From JAJDUF01 sp965238265 (GTDB lineage: Bacteria > Chloroflexota > UBA11872 > UBA12225 > JAJDUF01), in the NCBI GenBank assembly GCA_965238265.1, contig OZ250185.1:2294001-2358000 (forward strand): a stretch of 64,000 bases of DNA, written 5' to 3'. Position 1 is the stretch's first letter; every line of letters begins with the position of its first letter. Shown in pieces: positions 52,292 through 61,548 of the stretch. The notes beneath the pieces were generated by a model. That model searched no databases. It saw nothing but the letters and a program-made list of their open reading frames with translations, and had not been told where the DNA came from. Made by a program: the position numbers and the translations under genes.

Positions 52292-53416
52292 CTAGACCGC
52301 GATCTCCCGCCGCTCGGTAGCCGAGCGGTAGGCCGCCTCGATCAAGCGCTGATTGAGTACCGCGTCGTGCCAGTCGGGCTTGACGGGCTCCCCGGTCACT
52401 ACACCGCGCAGGAAACGCGCCAGCTGCAATGCAAACGGGTCGCTACGCTGTACCTCGATCTGCTCCCATCCCTCGCCGAACGCCGCCTGCACACGGGTAG
52501 GATCGTAGGTAAAGCTGGGTGTCCGCTCCTGGCTTTGGAAGCGCAGGTCGTTGAAGCTGAACGCGACCGATCCGGCCTCGCCATCAATCTCCACGAACGG
52601 CACCTCTTCATGCTTCCGCCGTATCCAGCTGGCAAACACGTCGCCAATCGCACCGGAGCGGAAGCGCAGCACGACGCTGCACGTGTCTTCGACTGCGACG
52701 GGAAACGGCGTGCCGTCCGGCTCCTCGCGCTCGTCGAATCCCCGGTCGGTAGCGCAGTAGACGCTCGCAATCGCGCCGCAGGACGGCTCCAAGAGGTGAC
52801 GCAAGAGGTCGAAGAAGTGCCCCATCATATCGTGGACAATGCCACCGCCGGCCAGCTCCTGCTTGAAGAACCACGTCGGCCGATTGGTCACGCGCTTGGG
52901 CACCATGTACCCCCACGTGACGCGAGCGTGGAAGATACGGCCTAGCTCTCCGGCCGCCAGTAGCTCCCTCGCGGCCACCGGGCCACCCTGAAAGCGCATG
53001 TTCTGCACGATCCCGTGCGCGACGCCGGCTCGTTCGGCCTCGGCCAGCAGGTGCTCGGCCTCGGATACCTTGATCGTCAAGGGCTTATCGCTGAACACGT
53101 GCTTGCCGGCGTGAATAGCAGCCAGCAGTGGCTCGTAGTGCAGCGAGTTGACCAAGCAGTTGTCCACCACGTCGAGCGCCGGGTCGCGGACAAAGCCGGA
53201 CAAGTCGGTACTCGTAAGCTCAATCCCGAACTCGGCGGCCAGCGCGTCCACCTTGGCCGGATCGCGCCCATACAGCGCGATAGTCACCGGGTAGCGCGTG
53301 CCCCCGATCTCCAGTCCGGCCTGCCGGAGGTCGTGCAGGCCGATAACGTGCAGTCGGGCCATGCGCCCGGTGCCGAGCACCCCCACGGTAAGACCCCGCG
53401 ACGGATCAATAGCCAT
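52292..53416 (-). CDS. Gfo/Idh/MocA-family oxidoreductase
   Basis: A 374-residue NAD(P)-dependent oxidoreductase; ATG 53416 gives the direct N-terminus before the Rossmann motif VGVLGTGRMARLHV. The next signature is CLVNSLHYEPLLAAIHAGKH with VFSDKPLTIKVSEAE (the EKP-type Lys). The substrate domain has GGGIVHDMMGHFFDLLRHLL and the final LNQRLIEAAYRSA. Family members oxidise or reduce sugars, inositols or related polyols. The divergence from the HAD genes suggests no link to them. The substrate is unknown. Confidence 0.9.
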   Translation of the reverse strand: MAIDPSRGLTVGVLGTGRMARLHVIGLHDLRQAGLEIGGTRYPVTIALYGRDPAKVDALAAEFGIELTSTDLSGFVRDPALDVVDNCLVNSLHYEPLLAAIHAGKHVFSDKPLTIKVSEAEHLLAEAERAGVAHGIVQNMRFQGGPVAARELLAAGELGRIFHARVTWGYMVPKRVTNRPTWFFKQELAGGGIVHDMMGHFFDLLRHLLEPSCGAIASVYCATDRGFDEREEPDGTPFPVAVEDTCSVVLRFRSGAIGDVFASWIRRKHEEVPFVEIDGEAGSVAFSFNDLRFQSQERTPSFTYDPTRVQAAFGEGWEQIEVQRSDPFALQLARFLRGVVTGEPVKPDWHDAVLNQRLIEAAYRSATERREIAV

Positions 53417-53617
53417 ATGCCTCTCAATACCGGCGACATGCGGACGGCGGGAGTGTAGCAGAGAGGAACGGTGACGACACCGGAGCTGCACAATCCCGTT
53501 CGCCGGCTAGGGTGGCGCAGACCAAGCAGACCAGATTCCTATACATCTCCCTTGACATAATATATGATTCGCACCTCGCTGTCGTGGTAGCATGACACCG
53601 TGCGAGACCGCGGCGCC

Positions 53618-54385
53618 ATGTCGATCAAGGCCGTGCTCTTCGACTGGGGTGAAACGCTTGGCCCTTACTCGCTGGCTGCCGGAGCCGCAGCGCTGGGCGA
53701 GTCGCTATTTGTACCAATGGAGGTCGTCCAGACCGCCGAGCGACTGCTATGGGGCGGAAAACAGCCGGGACTAGAGGCCCTGGATGATCCTGCGTGGGAG
53801 CCGCCGCCGGATGCCTGGCGCGAGATGACCTTACGAGAGCTATTGCGCCAGTCCTACCAGTTTATGGGCCGCGCGTGGCCGACCGATCCCGCGGCAGAGC
53901 ATGCCTTTCTACTTCGTAATCACCTCTTTTCGCTCGCTGCCATGGGCGTTGCCGAGGGCGCCACGGAAGTTCTGGACAGTCTTCGTCGGAGTGGGCTGCG
54001 CTTGGGCCTCGTCTCCAATGTCGTCTACCTACCGCGTGTGCTGCGTGCTCAACTCGACCGGGATCGCCTGCTACCACACTTCGATGCAACGGTATTCTCG
54101 TCAGAGTTGGGCCGTCGCAAACCGCACCCCGCTATCTATCAGGCGGCCCTTGACGCCCTCGGCGTCGAGCCGGCCGAGACCGTCTTCATCGGTGATCGCG
54201 TACTGGAAGATGTCGCCGGTCCGCGTCGGCTGGGCATGCAAGCCATCCTGACGCGGCAATTTCGTCAGGATGCCACACCAACGACGGGACTGGCCCGGCC
54301 CGATGCCATCATTCACGACCTACGCGAGCTACCGGAGCTGCTGCACGCCTGGCCCGCCAAGCGCGCACCAGCGGGTAGGGGGTAG
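53618..54385 (+). CDS. HAD-superfamily hydrolase, copy 1
   Basis: A 255-residue HAD hydrolase from ATG 53618 (an alternative GTG at 53600). Motif I is VLFDWGETLGP (nucleophile Asp and the +2 residue Trp instead of the usual Asp), motif II LGLVSNVVY, motif III RRKPHPAIYQ and motif IV FIGDRVLEDVAGPRRLG. The cap between motif I and II is helical (residues 18-120), with WPTDPAAEHAFLLR. The substitution of Trp for the second Asp in DxD is seen in some HAD members with dehalogenase- or phosphonatase-like roles, but more often suggests a different chemistry from phosphatase. Copy 2 lies only four bases downstream. Confidence 0.85.
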   Translation: MSIKAVLFDWGETLGPYSLAAGAAALGESLFVPMEVVQTAERLLWGGKQPGLEALDDPAWEPPPDAWREMTLRELLRQSYQFMGRAWPTDPAAEHAFLLRNHLFSLAAMGVAEGATEVLDSLRRSGLRLGLVSNVVYLPRVLRAQLDRDRLLPHFDATVFSSELGRRKPHPAIYQAALDALGVEPAETVFIGDRVLEDVAGPRRLGMQAILTRQFRQDATPTTGLARPDAIIHDLRELPELLHAWPAKRAPAGRG

Positions 54386-54389
54386 GTTG

Positions 54390-55124
54390 ATGAGGGTCGA
54401 AGCGGTACTCTTCGATTGGGGCGAAACGCTGGGACCGGTCTCCGCAGAGAGCGGGATAGCGGCCCTGCCGCCTGAGCTGATCCTGGGCCAAGAGGTACTC
54501 GCGGCAGCCAACACGCGCTTGCTTGGCGGTCCGGAGCCTGGCCTGGCAGCGCTGGCACAGCCCGGCTGGGAGCCTCCCGCCCGGGCGTGGCGCGAGACCA
54601 CCGCCCGCGAGCTTTTCCGCACCGCTTACCGGATGGCCGGGCGGCCGTGGCCCACCGACCCGGTGCAGGAGCGGGCGCTGGTGCTCCGTCACCACGTCTT
54701 CCTGATCGCCGCCATGCGGGCAGCGCCGGGAGCGGTGGAGGTGCTGGCCACGCTGCGCGACCGGGGTCTGCGCTTGGGCTTGGTGTCCAACGTGGTCTAT
54801 GACGCCGCCGTGGTACATGCCATGCTGGACCGCGACGGCCTCTTGCCCTACCTGGACGTGATCGTGTGCTCGTCGGCCGTCGGCGTGCGTAAGCCGCACC
54901 CGGCTATCTACCAAGTTGCTCTCGACGGCCTGGGTGTGTCGGCCGAGCGCACCGTCTTCGTTGGTGATCGCGTGCTCCAAGACATCGCCGGGCCGCGCCG
55001 GCAGGGGCTGCGGGCCATCCTCACCCATCAGCACCGACAGGAAGCACCGCCAACCTCCGGGCTAGGCCGCCCTGACGCCACCATTCCCGACTTGTCCGCT
55101 CTCCCCGGCCTGCTGCTCTGCTAG
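54390..55124 (+). CDS. HAD-superfamily hydrolase, copy 2
   Basis: A 244-residue HAD hydrolase starting at ATG 54390 behind GGGTAGGGGGTAGG. It is a close paralogue of copy 1: the same motif I (VLFDWGETLGP), GLRLGLVSNVVYDAA, RKPHPAIYQVALDGLG and VFVGDRVLQDIAGPRRQG. The cap also shares WPTDPVQERALVLRHH with copy 1. Both proteins replace the second acidic residue of the DxD motif by Trp. The tandem arrangement, four bases apart, points to recent duplication within one operon. The substrate is unknown. Confidence 0.85.
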   Translation: MRVEAVLFDWGETLGPVSAESGIAALPPELILGQEVLAAANTRLLGGPEPGLAALAQPGWEPPARAWRETTARELFRTAYRMAGRPWPTDPVQERALVLRHHVFLIAAMRAAPGAVEVLATLRDRGLRLGLVSNVVYDAAVVHAMLDRDGLLPYLDVIVCSSAVGVRKPHPAIYQVALDGLGVSAERTVFVGDRVLQDIAGPRRQGLRAILTHQHRQEAPPTSGLGRPDATIPDLSALPGLLLC

Positions 55125-55143
55125 CTCGGAAGTGACACGCCAA

Positions 55144-55178
55144 GTCTGCACCACCTATTTCCGTCGGAGTGTGCAGAC
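55144..55178. terminator. Possible bidirectional hairpin
   Basis: GTCTGCA (55144-55150) and TGCAGAC (55172-55178) form 7-bp arms in the 80-base gap between convergent HAD copy 2 and the TauE gene. Support is modest because the loop is 21 bases and no T run is present. Confidence 0.3.
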
Positions 55179-55204
55179 CTGGTGGTCAAGGCGAGCAAGG
55201 GCGC

Positions 55205-55996
55205 CTACGTGAAGACATCGAACAGAATGCGCAGACAGACTAGGTAGATCATCACACTGAGCATCCGGCGCAGCACGGATGGCCGCAGCCGGCCGCTGAG
55301 TCGCGCCCCAAGCTGCGCGCCGGCCACGGCGCCGAGCGTCACGAGGACCGACGAGAGCAGCGGCACTTGTTCCTGGATCAGCTTGCCGGTCAGCGCCGAG
55401 GCCATCGTGCCGGCAATGACGAAGAGCGACGTGCCGATGGACAGGCGGGTCGCCATGTGCAGCACAAACACCATGAGCGGGACAAGCATGAATCCGCCGC
55501 CAACTCCCAGGATGCCGTCCACTAACCCGACGAGCGCACCCATGCCGCCGATCAGCAGCCAGTTCGGGCTGGGCATCTCGATAGCGACCGTGCCGGCGCG
55601 CTCCTCGCGCGTTGGAAAGAGCAGCGACGTGGCCGCAACCACTGCCAAGAGCAGATAGAGCAGCGAGAGTGTCCACTCCGGCATGAGCGCAGACAACAGG
55701 GCACCAAGCTGGGCAAACACCACGCCCGTCACCATCATTGCTACACCTACGCGGAGGTGAACGTTGCGGCGGCGCCAGTGTGGCACGACGCCCGACATGG
55801 CGCCGAAGAAGTACTGGGCTGCCGAGATACCCGTCGCCGCCTCCCAGCCCACACCGGCGAGGTAGACGAGCATCGGTACGACCAGCACACCGCCACCGCT
55901 GCCTACCATCCCGGCGATAACGCCGCCCACGGCCCCGATAAGCGGGAGCGCGACGAGGTGGAAGACCGACAAGTCACCGAGCATACCGTCAAGCAT
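55205..55996 (-). CDS. TauE/SafE-type sulfite or organosulfonate exporter
   Basis: A 263-residue membrane protein with eight helices; ATG 55996 is preferred because GAGGGTG lies just upstream, rather than ATG 56023. The N-terminus has the TauE signature GGVIAGMVGSGGGVLVVPML and the second half repeats it as ALVGLVDGILGVGGGFMLVP, giving the two-fold pattern of the family. TauE/SafE proteins move sulfite, sulfoacetate or related anions across the membrane. Here the context gives no substrate clue. The family is very broad, so the exact cargo is open. Confidence 0.88.
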   Translation of the reverse strand: MLDGMLGDLSVFHLVALPLIGAVGGVIAGMVGSGGGVLVVPMLVYLAGVGWEAATGISAAQYFFGAMSGVVPHWRRRNVHLRVGVAMMVTGVVFAQLGALLSALMPEWTLSLLYLLLAVVAATSLLFPTREERAGTVAIEMPSPNWLLIGGMGALVGLVDGILGVGGGFMLVPLMVFVLHMATRLSIGTSLFVIAGTMASALTGKLIQEQVPLLSSVLVTLGAVAGAQLGARLSGRLRPSVLRRMLSVMIYLVCLRILFDVFT

Positions 55997-56247
55997 GACA
56001 CCCTCTAGCCCCCACCGCGACATACGACAACCGGCCAGTGACTAGCCGGAGCCGCACCACAAGATTTCCATAGGATCGTGCGGCTCTGGCTAGTCAACTG
56101 CATAATGAGACTGTGTACTCGCGCCCGTTCCCACGTAAGGAGGACGCGCGGCGCTAGTGCGGAGAACGCTGGCCAGCCCTGGCCCCGATGATGCCAAACG
56201 TCACGACGGCGGCCGCGCCGCGCCCGGCTCTCCGCCCGTCGTTCCGG

Positions 56248-56372
56248 CCCCCACCTGACCCTCCCCCGTTGCAACAGAGGCGGGAACCGTCCCCCTGCGG
56301 AGCGGGGGGACCATAGGGGGGCCATCTTCCAGCCGCCGGACTCCGGCGAAAGCCGGAGTGACGGGCGGCATG
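56248..56372. repeat. Repeat cluster before the phosphatase gene
   Basis: CCCTCCCCCGTTGC..AGGCGGGAAC (56259-56286) is a diverged hairpin, GTCCCCCTGCGGAGCGGGGG then GACCATAGGGGGGCC (56289-56323) is a family B copy and CCGGACTCCGGCGAAAGCC with GGAGTGACGGG (56336-56365) is a family A relative. The rest of the gap 55997-56415 shows no gene. Confidence 0.75.
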
Positions 56373-56415
56373 CATAGCTGGCAGCATCGTAGTGTAAGGG
56401 AGGCAGGAGAGTACG

Positions 56416-56886
56416 ATGGCAACGTATGAGCCGGGCTGGATGCGGCCGCGCCGCTACGATTGGATTATTGAGGGCAAGCTGGCTGCCAGCAGTTACCCGC
56501 ACGCCGACGACCATTTACGTGCCCTCCACGCCGCCGGCGTGCGTGCCCTGGTGACGCTGCACGAGCGGCCCGTTGACCAAGAAAAGCTCGACGCTCTCGG
56601 CCTAGCGGCTCGGCACTACCCCGTCCCGGACTTCGCAGCGCCATCGCTGGACCAGATCGCGGCGGCCGTTGCGTTCATCGAGGGCAAGCTGGCTGCCGGG
56701 GAAGGCGTCGCCGTACATTGTGCCGCCGGTCTAGGCCGCACCGGCACGCTCATCGCCTGCTACCTGGTCCACGAGGGGTATGCGCCGGCCGAGGCCATCG
56801 CCTATGTCCGCGCCCGGCGGCCAGGCTCGGTCGAGACCAGCGCGCAGCAGGCCATCGTCTACGCCTATGCGCGCCGCCGGCAATAG
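56416..56886 (+). CDS. Dual-specificity/tyrosine protein phosphatase-like protein
   Basis: A 156-residue phosphatase from ATG 56416 behind GGCAGGAGAG. The P loop is VHCAAGLGRTGTLIA (C-x5-R: HCAAGLGRTG) near residue 100, with the general-acid Asp in YPVPDFAAPSLDQI about 30 residues earlier. This fits the cysteine phosphatase fold of dual-specificity or lipid-type phosphatases. Such small bacterial enzymes act on phosphotyrosine, phosphoserine or phosphoinositide-like substrates. No kinase gene lies next to it, so the target is unknown. Confidence 0.87.
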   Translation: MATYEPGWMRPRRYDWIIEGKLAASSYPHADDHLRALHAAGVRALVTLHERPVDQEKLDALGLAARHYPVPDFAAPSLDQIAAAVAFIEGKLAAGEGVAVHCAAGLGRTGTLIACYLVHEGYAPAEAIAYVRARRPGSVETSAQQAIVYAYARRRQ

Positions 56887-57082
56887 CGGCCGGGCGGCAG
56901 AACGACAGATGGCCGCCCCTGCGCCAGATTCTACAAGGGCTTTGGCAAGGCCCTGTCCGATGCGCAGTGCCCGGTCAGGTATCATTGCTAACTACCCATC
57001 AGCAGGTCGTTAACTTCATGCCGATAGGCTCTGGGCAGTACCCCACCATACGTGGCCGCGGTTAGTCTATGGTTAAGCTGGT

Positions 57083-59719
57083 ATGCATATGCGTCGGCTG
57101 ATCCGCCTAGGGTGTGCCTTGCTGCTGGGGCTGCTCCTGGTCGGGCTGACTAGCGGCGCGCCGGTGGCGCAGGCTGCCCCGCCGGGTGTCCGCATCACCG
57201 AGGTCCAGGCGGCGAATGCGCGCACGGTGGCCGACGACCGGGGCCGCTATGCCGACTGGCTGGAGCTGCACAACCCCACGGCGACGCCCGTCTCCCTCGC
57301 CGGCTACACCCTCACCGACGACCCTGCCGAGCCGGCCAAGTGGGCCTTGCCAGCTGCACACCCTGGCGCCCGGGGCCTTTCTGGTGGTGTGGGCTTCGGG
57401 GAAGACCGGGTGACTCCGAAAGGCTGGCACACGAACTTCCGGCTGAACCGCGCCGGGGACTATGTGGGCTTGTTCGGTCCGGACGGGCAGCTGGTGGACG
57501 AGGTGACGTTTGGCCCCCAGGAGCCGGATGTCTCGCTGGGGCGGCTGGGGACGGTGTCCGACCAGTGGGTGGCCTTCCCCGCCCCACCCCCGGCGCGGCG
57601 AATACCAGCAGTCCACGGGCGCCGCCGGGCGCGCCGCCGGTGATAGTCACGCCGGGTAGTGGGCGCTTTGCCGGCCCGGTGAGGTGCAGCTGGCGGCGCC
57701 GGTGCCGGGAAGCGCTACGGTGTACTACACGCTGGATGGGGCCGATCCGACGGTGGAGGGGCAGGCATACACGGCGCCCGTGGCGGTGCCGGAGACGACG
57801 GTGCTGCGGGCGGTGGCGCTGCGCGACGGCGTGCCGGTGAGTGCCGTGACCACGGCGACGTACCTAGTGGGGGAGGGTACTGGTCTGCCGGTGTGTCGCT
57901 GGTGACGGAGCCGGCCCATCTGTGGGACGAGGCGACCGGGATCTACACCAACGCGGGGAGCGCGGCCGGGCCTGGGAGCGGCCGGTGACAATGGAGTGGC
58001 TATCGCCGGAGGGGGAGTTGGGCTTCAGTGTGGGAGCGGGACTGCGCATCCACGGGGCTGGGGCCGGACGTTAACGGCCAAGCGGTCGTTCCGGCTGTAC
58101 TTCCGGGGGGAGTATGGACCACGGGAGTTAGCGTATCCGCTGTTTGGGGCGGCGCCGGGGCAGACGTATGACCGGCTGGTGTTGCGGGCGGGTCAACGAC
58201 AGTTGGCTGTGCAGTGAAGTACCGTGGTGTCAGGGCGGGGATGCGGTGCATGTACGGGACCAGGTGGTCCGGGAGCTGCACGGGGCGATGGGGCAGGTGG
58301 CGGCGCGGGGGCGCTGGGTAGCGCTGTACCTGAACGGGGCCTACTGGGGGCTGTATAACCTGACCGAGCGCATTGACGACGCCTTCCTGGCCACGCACTT
58401 TGGCCATGATTACTGGGACTTGGTTCGCACTGAGGAGCATGGAGCGTGGGATGCGTTTGTGGACTGGATTACCGGCACGGACTTGAGTGCAGCGGCGCAG
58501 TATGCGCAGGCGGTCCAGCAGCTCGATATCGAGAACTTCACTTCCTTCATCATCCTCTGGCTGTGGTCCGGAGACGCCGAGCGGCAACTGGTATGCAGCA
58601 CGGATGCGTTATGGTCCTGATCCCCGGTGGCGGCTGTTCGTGTGGGATGCCGAGGTAACCTTTGGCTTGAAGGACATTCCCTCTATTCAATCAGGGAGTG
58701 ATTAACAGTGGGGCGCGTGGCCCCCGTCATGATCTTGGCCAGCCTCTTGGCTAATCCGCAGTATCAAGCCTACTTCACCGCGCAGGTCGAGCGGCATCTC
58801 GCCGGGGCGCTGGCTACCGCGGCCGTGCGGGCCGGCTCGCCGCGCTCACAGCCGCGCTGCGCCCGGCCATCGCGGCGGAAGCGGCCCGCTGGCGGCCCGA
58901 GCAGGAGCCGGCAGTGGTGGTGGCGCAGTGGGAAGCGGCGATGCAGCGGGTCTCGGATTCGCTGGACGCCAGTGAGCAGCGGCTGCGCCACCTCAGCGAC
59001 CCGGAGACGCTCCGGCAGCAGCTCCCGCAGCTCGCGGTGTCGGATGCCCCGGCGCCGCTGCCACCGCTGCCACCGGGTACCCGGATTGCCCTCCTGGTGC
59101 ATCACCCCGCGGAGTTGGCGAAGGGCGACGCGGCCGTCGTGGCGCACCTGGCGACGCGGGGCGTGACGGTCAACGTGATCGGGACTCACGACGACAGTCC
59201 GCATGATCCGGCGCTGGTTGCCGCAAGCCACGAGCTGCTCTTAATCAGCTCCAGTATCCGCGCGCTCGACACGGTGGCGCGCTATGCCCAGACGACGACG
59301 CCGCTGATCTTCTGGGAGCCGCTGCTGCTGGAGTCATCGCGCGTCCGCTGTCGCCTTGGGGTGGCACGCGCCCGGAGCAAACCGACATTCGGATTGTAGA
59401 CCCGGATCATCCGATCACCGCGGGCCTACCCGCTGACCAGCCGCTCCGCGTGGTGCGCCGGCCCGATACGCTCAGTGTCGCCTATCCGCATAGCGGGCCA
59501 GGGGTGCAAGTGTTAGCAACGCATATGTTCGGTGGGGACTATGCGCTCGTGGCGGCGGAGGCGGGAGCGGAGTTAGCACATGGGCAGCCGGCGAAGGCTC
59601 GGACCGTCTTCTTGTTCTGGCATCACGACACGTTCCACCTAAGCACGGGTGAGGCGATCCGGCTCTTCGACCGGGCGGTGGACTGGGCGCTCGGCCTCCC
59701 CCCGGCCGCTGGCACATGA
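57083..59719 (+). pseudogene. Secreted CotH-kinase-type protein with lamin-tail and chitobiase-like domains, many frameshifts
   Basis: Homologous pieces occur in order but in changing frames over 2.6 kb. In order: signal peptide and lamin-tail domain (MHMRRLIRLGCALLLG, ITEVQAANARTV, WLELHNPTATPVSLAGYTLT), APGAFLVVWASGK in another frame, the return at FRLNRAGDYVGLFG, then PTPGAANTS; a chitobiase-like repeat (YYTLDGADPTVEG), a CotH-like part (LVTEPAHLWDEATGIYTNAG, RPVTMEWLSPEGELGFSVGA, SFRLYFRGEYGPRELAY, ALYLNGAYWGLYNLTERID, RLFVWDAEVTFGLKDI), and a C-terminal region (IALLVHHPAELAKGDAAVVA, GGDYALVAAEAGAELAHG). I count at least ten frame changes and several stops, so a functional product is unlikely. 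The start ATG may be 57083 or 57089. Confidence 0.8.
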
Positions 59720-59818
59720 GCGAGCGGTGAGCGCCTGCCTTCATCCCGCGTCTTCATCCTGCTAGACTTGGGCTGGGGTAGGACCATCCAGCGACCCAGA
59801 GGCTGAAGGGAGCAGATA

Positions 59819-60127
59819 ATGGCGCAGGTGACATGCACGCGCTGTGAGCAGACCGGTGAGCAGCTACCGCGCCCACCGTTGGGGGGTACACGTGGTCAGA
59901 CCATCCAAGAACGCATCTGCGCCGCTTGCTGGTCCGAGTGGCTGCAGACCTCGGCGAACATCATCAACCATTACGGTCTGCAAGTAGCCGTGCCCGCGGA
60001 TCGCCAGCAATTGTACGTGGTGATGGCCGAGTTTCTGAAGCTGCCGGCTGTGGCTCCGACGCAACCGGTAGATTCACCGGCCCTGGCCGACCCTACGGTG
60101 GAAGGCACACCACCCGCGGCGCAGTGA
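59819..60127 (+). CDS. YggX-like Fe(II)-trafficking/oxidative-protection family protein
   Basis: A 102-residue protein from ATG 59819 behind AGGGAGCAG. The first 75 residues read as a diverged YggX-type protein: VTCTRCEQTGEQLPRPPLGG, then IQERICAACWSEWLQTSANI, INHYGL and LYVVMAEFLKLP. In Escherichia coli YggX protects iron-sulfur clusters against oxidation. Two CxxC-like pairs (CTRC and CAAC), not present in E. coli YggX, suggest a zinc or iron site. The last 25 residues are Pro/Ala/Thr-rich. It converges with the methyltransferase at 60135 with a seven-base gap. Confidence 0.65.
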   Translation: MAQVTCTRCEQTGEQLPRPPLGGTRGQTIQERICAACWSEWLQTSANIINHYGLQVAVPADRQQLYVVMAEFLKLPAVAPTQPVDSPALADPTVEGTPPAAQ

Positions 60128-60134
60128 GCGCCCG

Positions 60135-61025
60135 TCAGGGCCGCTCGAGGACTACCTGGAACCAGTTCCGCGGCACAGTCGTCAGACCCAGCCGGCGGAA
60201 GGCGCTCCGGGCACCCTCTTGCAGCGCCTCAGCCGCCCATTCCAGGGGAACGCCAGGGAGCACCGAGCGGACAAAGCGACTGTAGGCACTAATGTCTACC
60301 CAGCTTTCCAGCGGCATGTCCACTTGGGCCACTTCGTCAGCCACCACACGAAAGCCCGTCTGGCGCGCGAGATCAAGGTACTCTCCACGAGACATCAGGT
60401 CAGTACCGGTGAGAGGACGAGGCGCCGAGGAATCGCGTTGTACACCCGGGTGATCCTGCCGCAGCGCCCGCAGCGCTTGCCGCATCCACGCGATGTAGAA
60501 AGGCGCTGATTCGGGCGGACGATGGTCCTTGGTGTATGCCGAGTTGAACGCCAGCCGGCCGTGTGGTTTGAGTGACTCGAAGATTGCCTGTAGCCCGTTC
60601 GCCTTTTCTTCGACGAGGTGGATAGCATTACAGAACAGCACGCGATCAACCGGTGGCACGAGCCGATCAAGCTCTTCGGCTCGCCCGACGACCCAGGAAA
60701 CCGCGGCAGCCGCACCCTGCTCAAGCGATTTCGAGGCCTTCTCCAGCATCGCCGGCTCCGGATCCACCGCATACAACCGGCCGCTCGCTCCGTCCCCTCG
60801 CCGGTCGAGGAGCGCTCGCGTGACCATGCCGGTCCCACAGCCTAGATCAACCACGTCCTGCTCTGGGGAGATCCCAACGAGATCGAGCAAACGGTTGAGA
60901 GCTGGGAGCTGAAAGGTGAGGTTGGCAAAATCTTCGTATTCTCGCAGTGCCGGCTTCCTCGCCCCGACCAACGATGCGTCAACGCCTGGGCAGGACAGAT
61001 CGGTTGTTGCCTCTGCAGCCATCAT
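60135..61025 (-). CDS. Class I SAM-dependent methyltransferase
   Basis: A 296-residue methyltransferase starting at ATG 61025 or 61022. The SAM-binding loop is VVDLGCGTGMVTRALL (motif I), followed by LYAVDPEPAMLEKASKSL, RVLFCNAIHLVEEK and LKPHGRLAFNSAYT. These are the family marks of Methyltransf_11/25 proteins. The C-terminal 90 residues are the variable substrate lid. It has no neighbours of known pathway, so the substrate is open. Confidence 0.87.
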   Translation of the reverse strand: MMAAEATTDLSCPGVDASLVGARKPALREYEDFANLTFQLPALNRLLDLVGISPEQDVVDLGCGTGMVTRALLDRRGDGASGRLYAVDPEPAMLEKASKSLEQGAAAAVSWVVGRAEELDRLVPPVDRVLFCNAIHLVEEKANGLQAIFESLKPHGRLAFNSAYTKDHRPPESAPFYIAWMRQALRALRQDHPGVQRDSSAPRPLTGTDLMSRGEYLDLARQTGFRVVADEVAQVDMPLESWVDISAYSRFVRSVLPGVPLEWAAEALQEGARSAFRRLGLTTVPRNWFQVVLERP

Positions 61026-61250
61026 TTTCTCCGACTCCCGGCACGCGCACAGTGCCTCTGCGGCTCAAAACCATAGCCGCACCATCCTACACGATTCCCT
61101 GGGCATCTTATCGAGGGATTGTACCACTCGACTGCCGTACCGCCAACCGAGATCGTGCAGCACACCGGGCAGCAAGCGCATTGGAAAGAGCGCCCTGACC
61201 TGTGGGGGCAACGACGGGCGGCCGCCCCTTCGTCACTCCAACGCAAGCCG

Positions 61251-61276
61251 GTAGGGCACAGCATGCCGTGCCCTAC
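61251..61276. repeat. 9-bp perfect hairpin
   Basis: GTAGGGCAC and GTGCCCTAC pair around an eight-base loop in the 523-base gap upstream of the SpoIID-type gene. The rest of 61026-61459 shows no gene; a GGCGGCGGCCGCCGCC palindrome lies at about 61400. Confidence 0.5.
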
Positions 61277-61459
61277 CCTACCGCGGCGGGGTAGTCTGAC
61301 AAGGGGAGGGGCGGTCGTCCCCACGTCCCAGTTAAAAAACCTACCCTTGTGAGGGAACAGGTCCGTCTTCCATCCGTTTAGCACTGAGAGGAGGCTGGGG
61401 CGGCGGCCGCCGCCCTCCTCTATCGAAGCAGAGTAGCGACGGACCATCCAGCGTTGACA

Positions 61460-61514
61460 CGCTGGTTCCGCACTACCCTATTCCTGCGGAGCACCGGGTA
61501 GTGCAGAACCAGCG
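61460..61514. repeat. 19-bp inverted repeat before the SpoIID-type gene
   Basis: CGCTGGTTCCGCACTACCC (61460-61478) pairs with GGGTAGTGCAGAACCAGCG (61496-61514) with one mismatch and a 17-base loop. The right arm covers a possible GTG start at 61501. An element boundary or a regulatory hairpin is possible. Confidence 0.6.
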
Positions 61515-61548
61515 GTCAGTGGCGCACATGCGGGGAGTTCAGGGAGCG

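Noticed and set aside
57083..59719. Several separate short genes instead of one CotH-type pseudogene
   Set aside because: The pieces follow one domain order and each frame ends within a conserved part, which fits one broken gene better.
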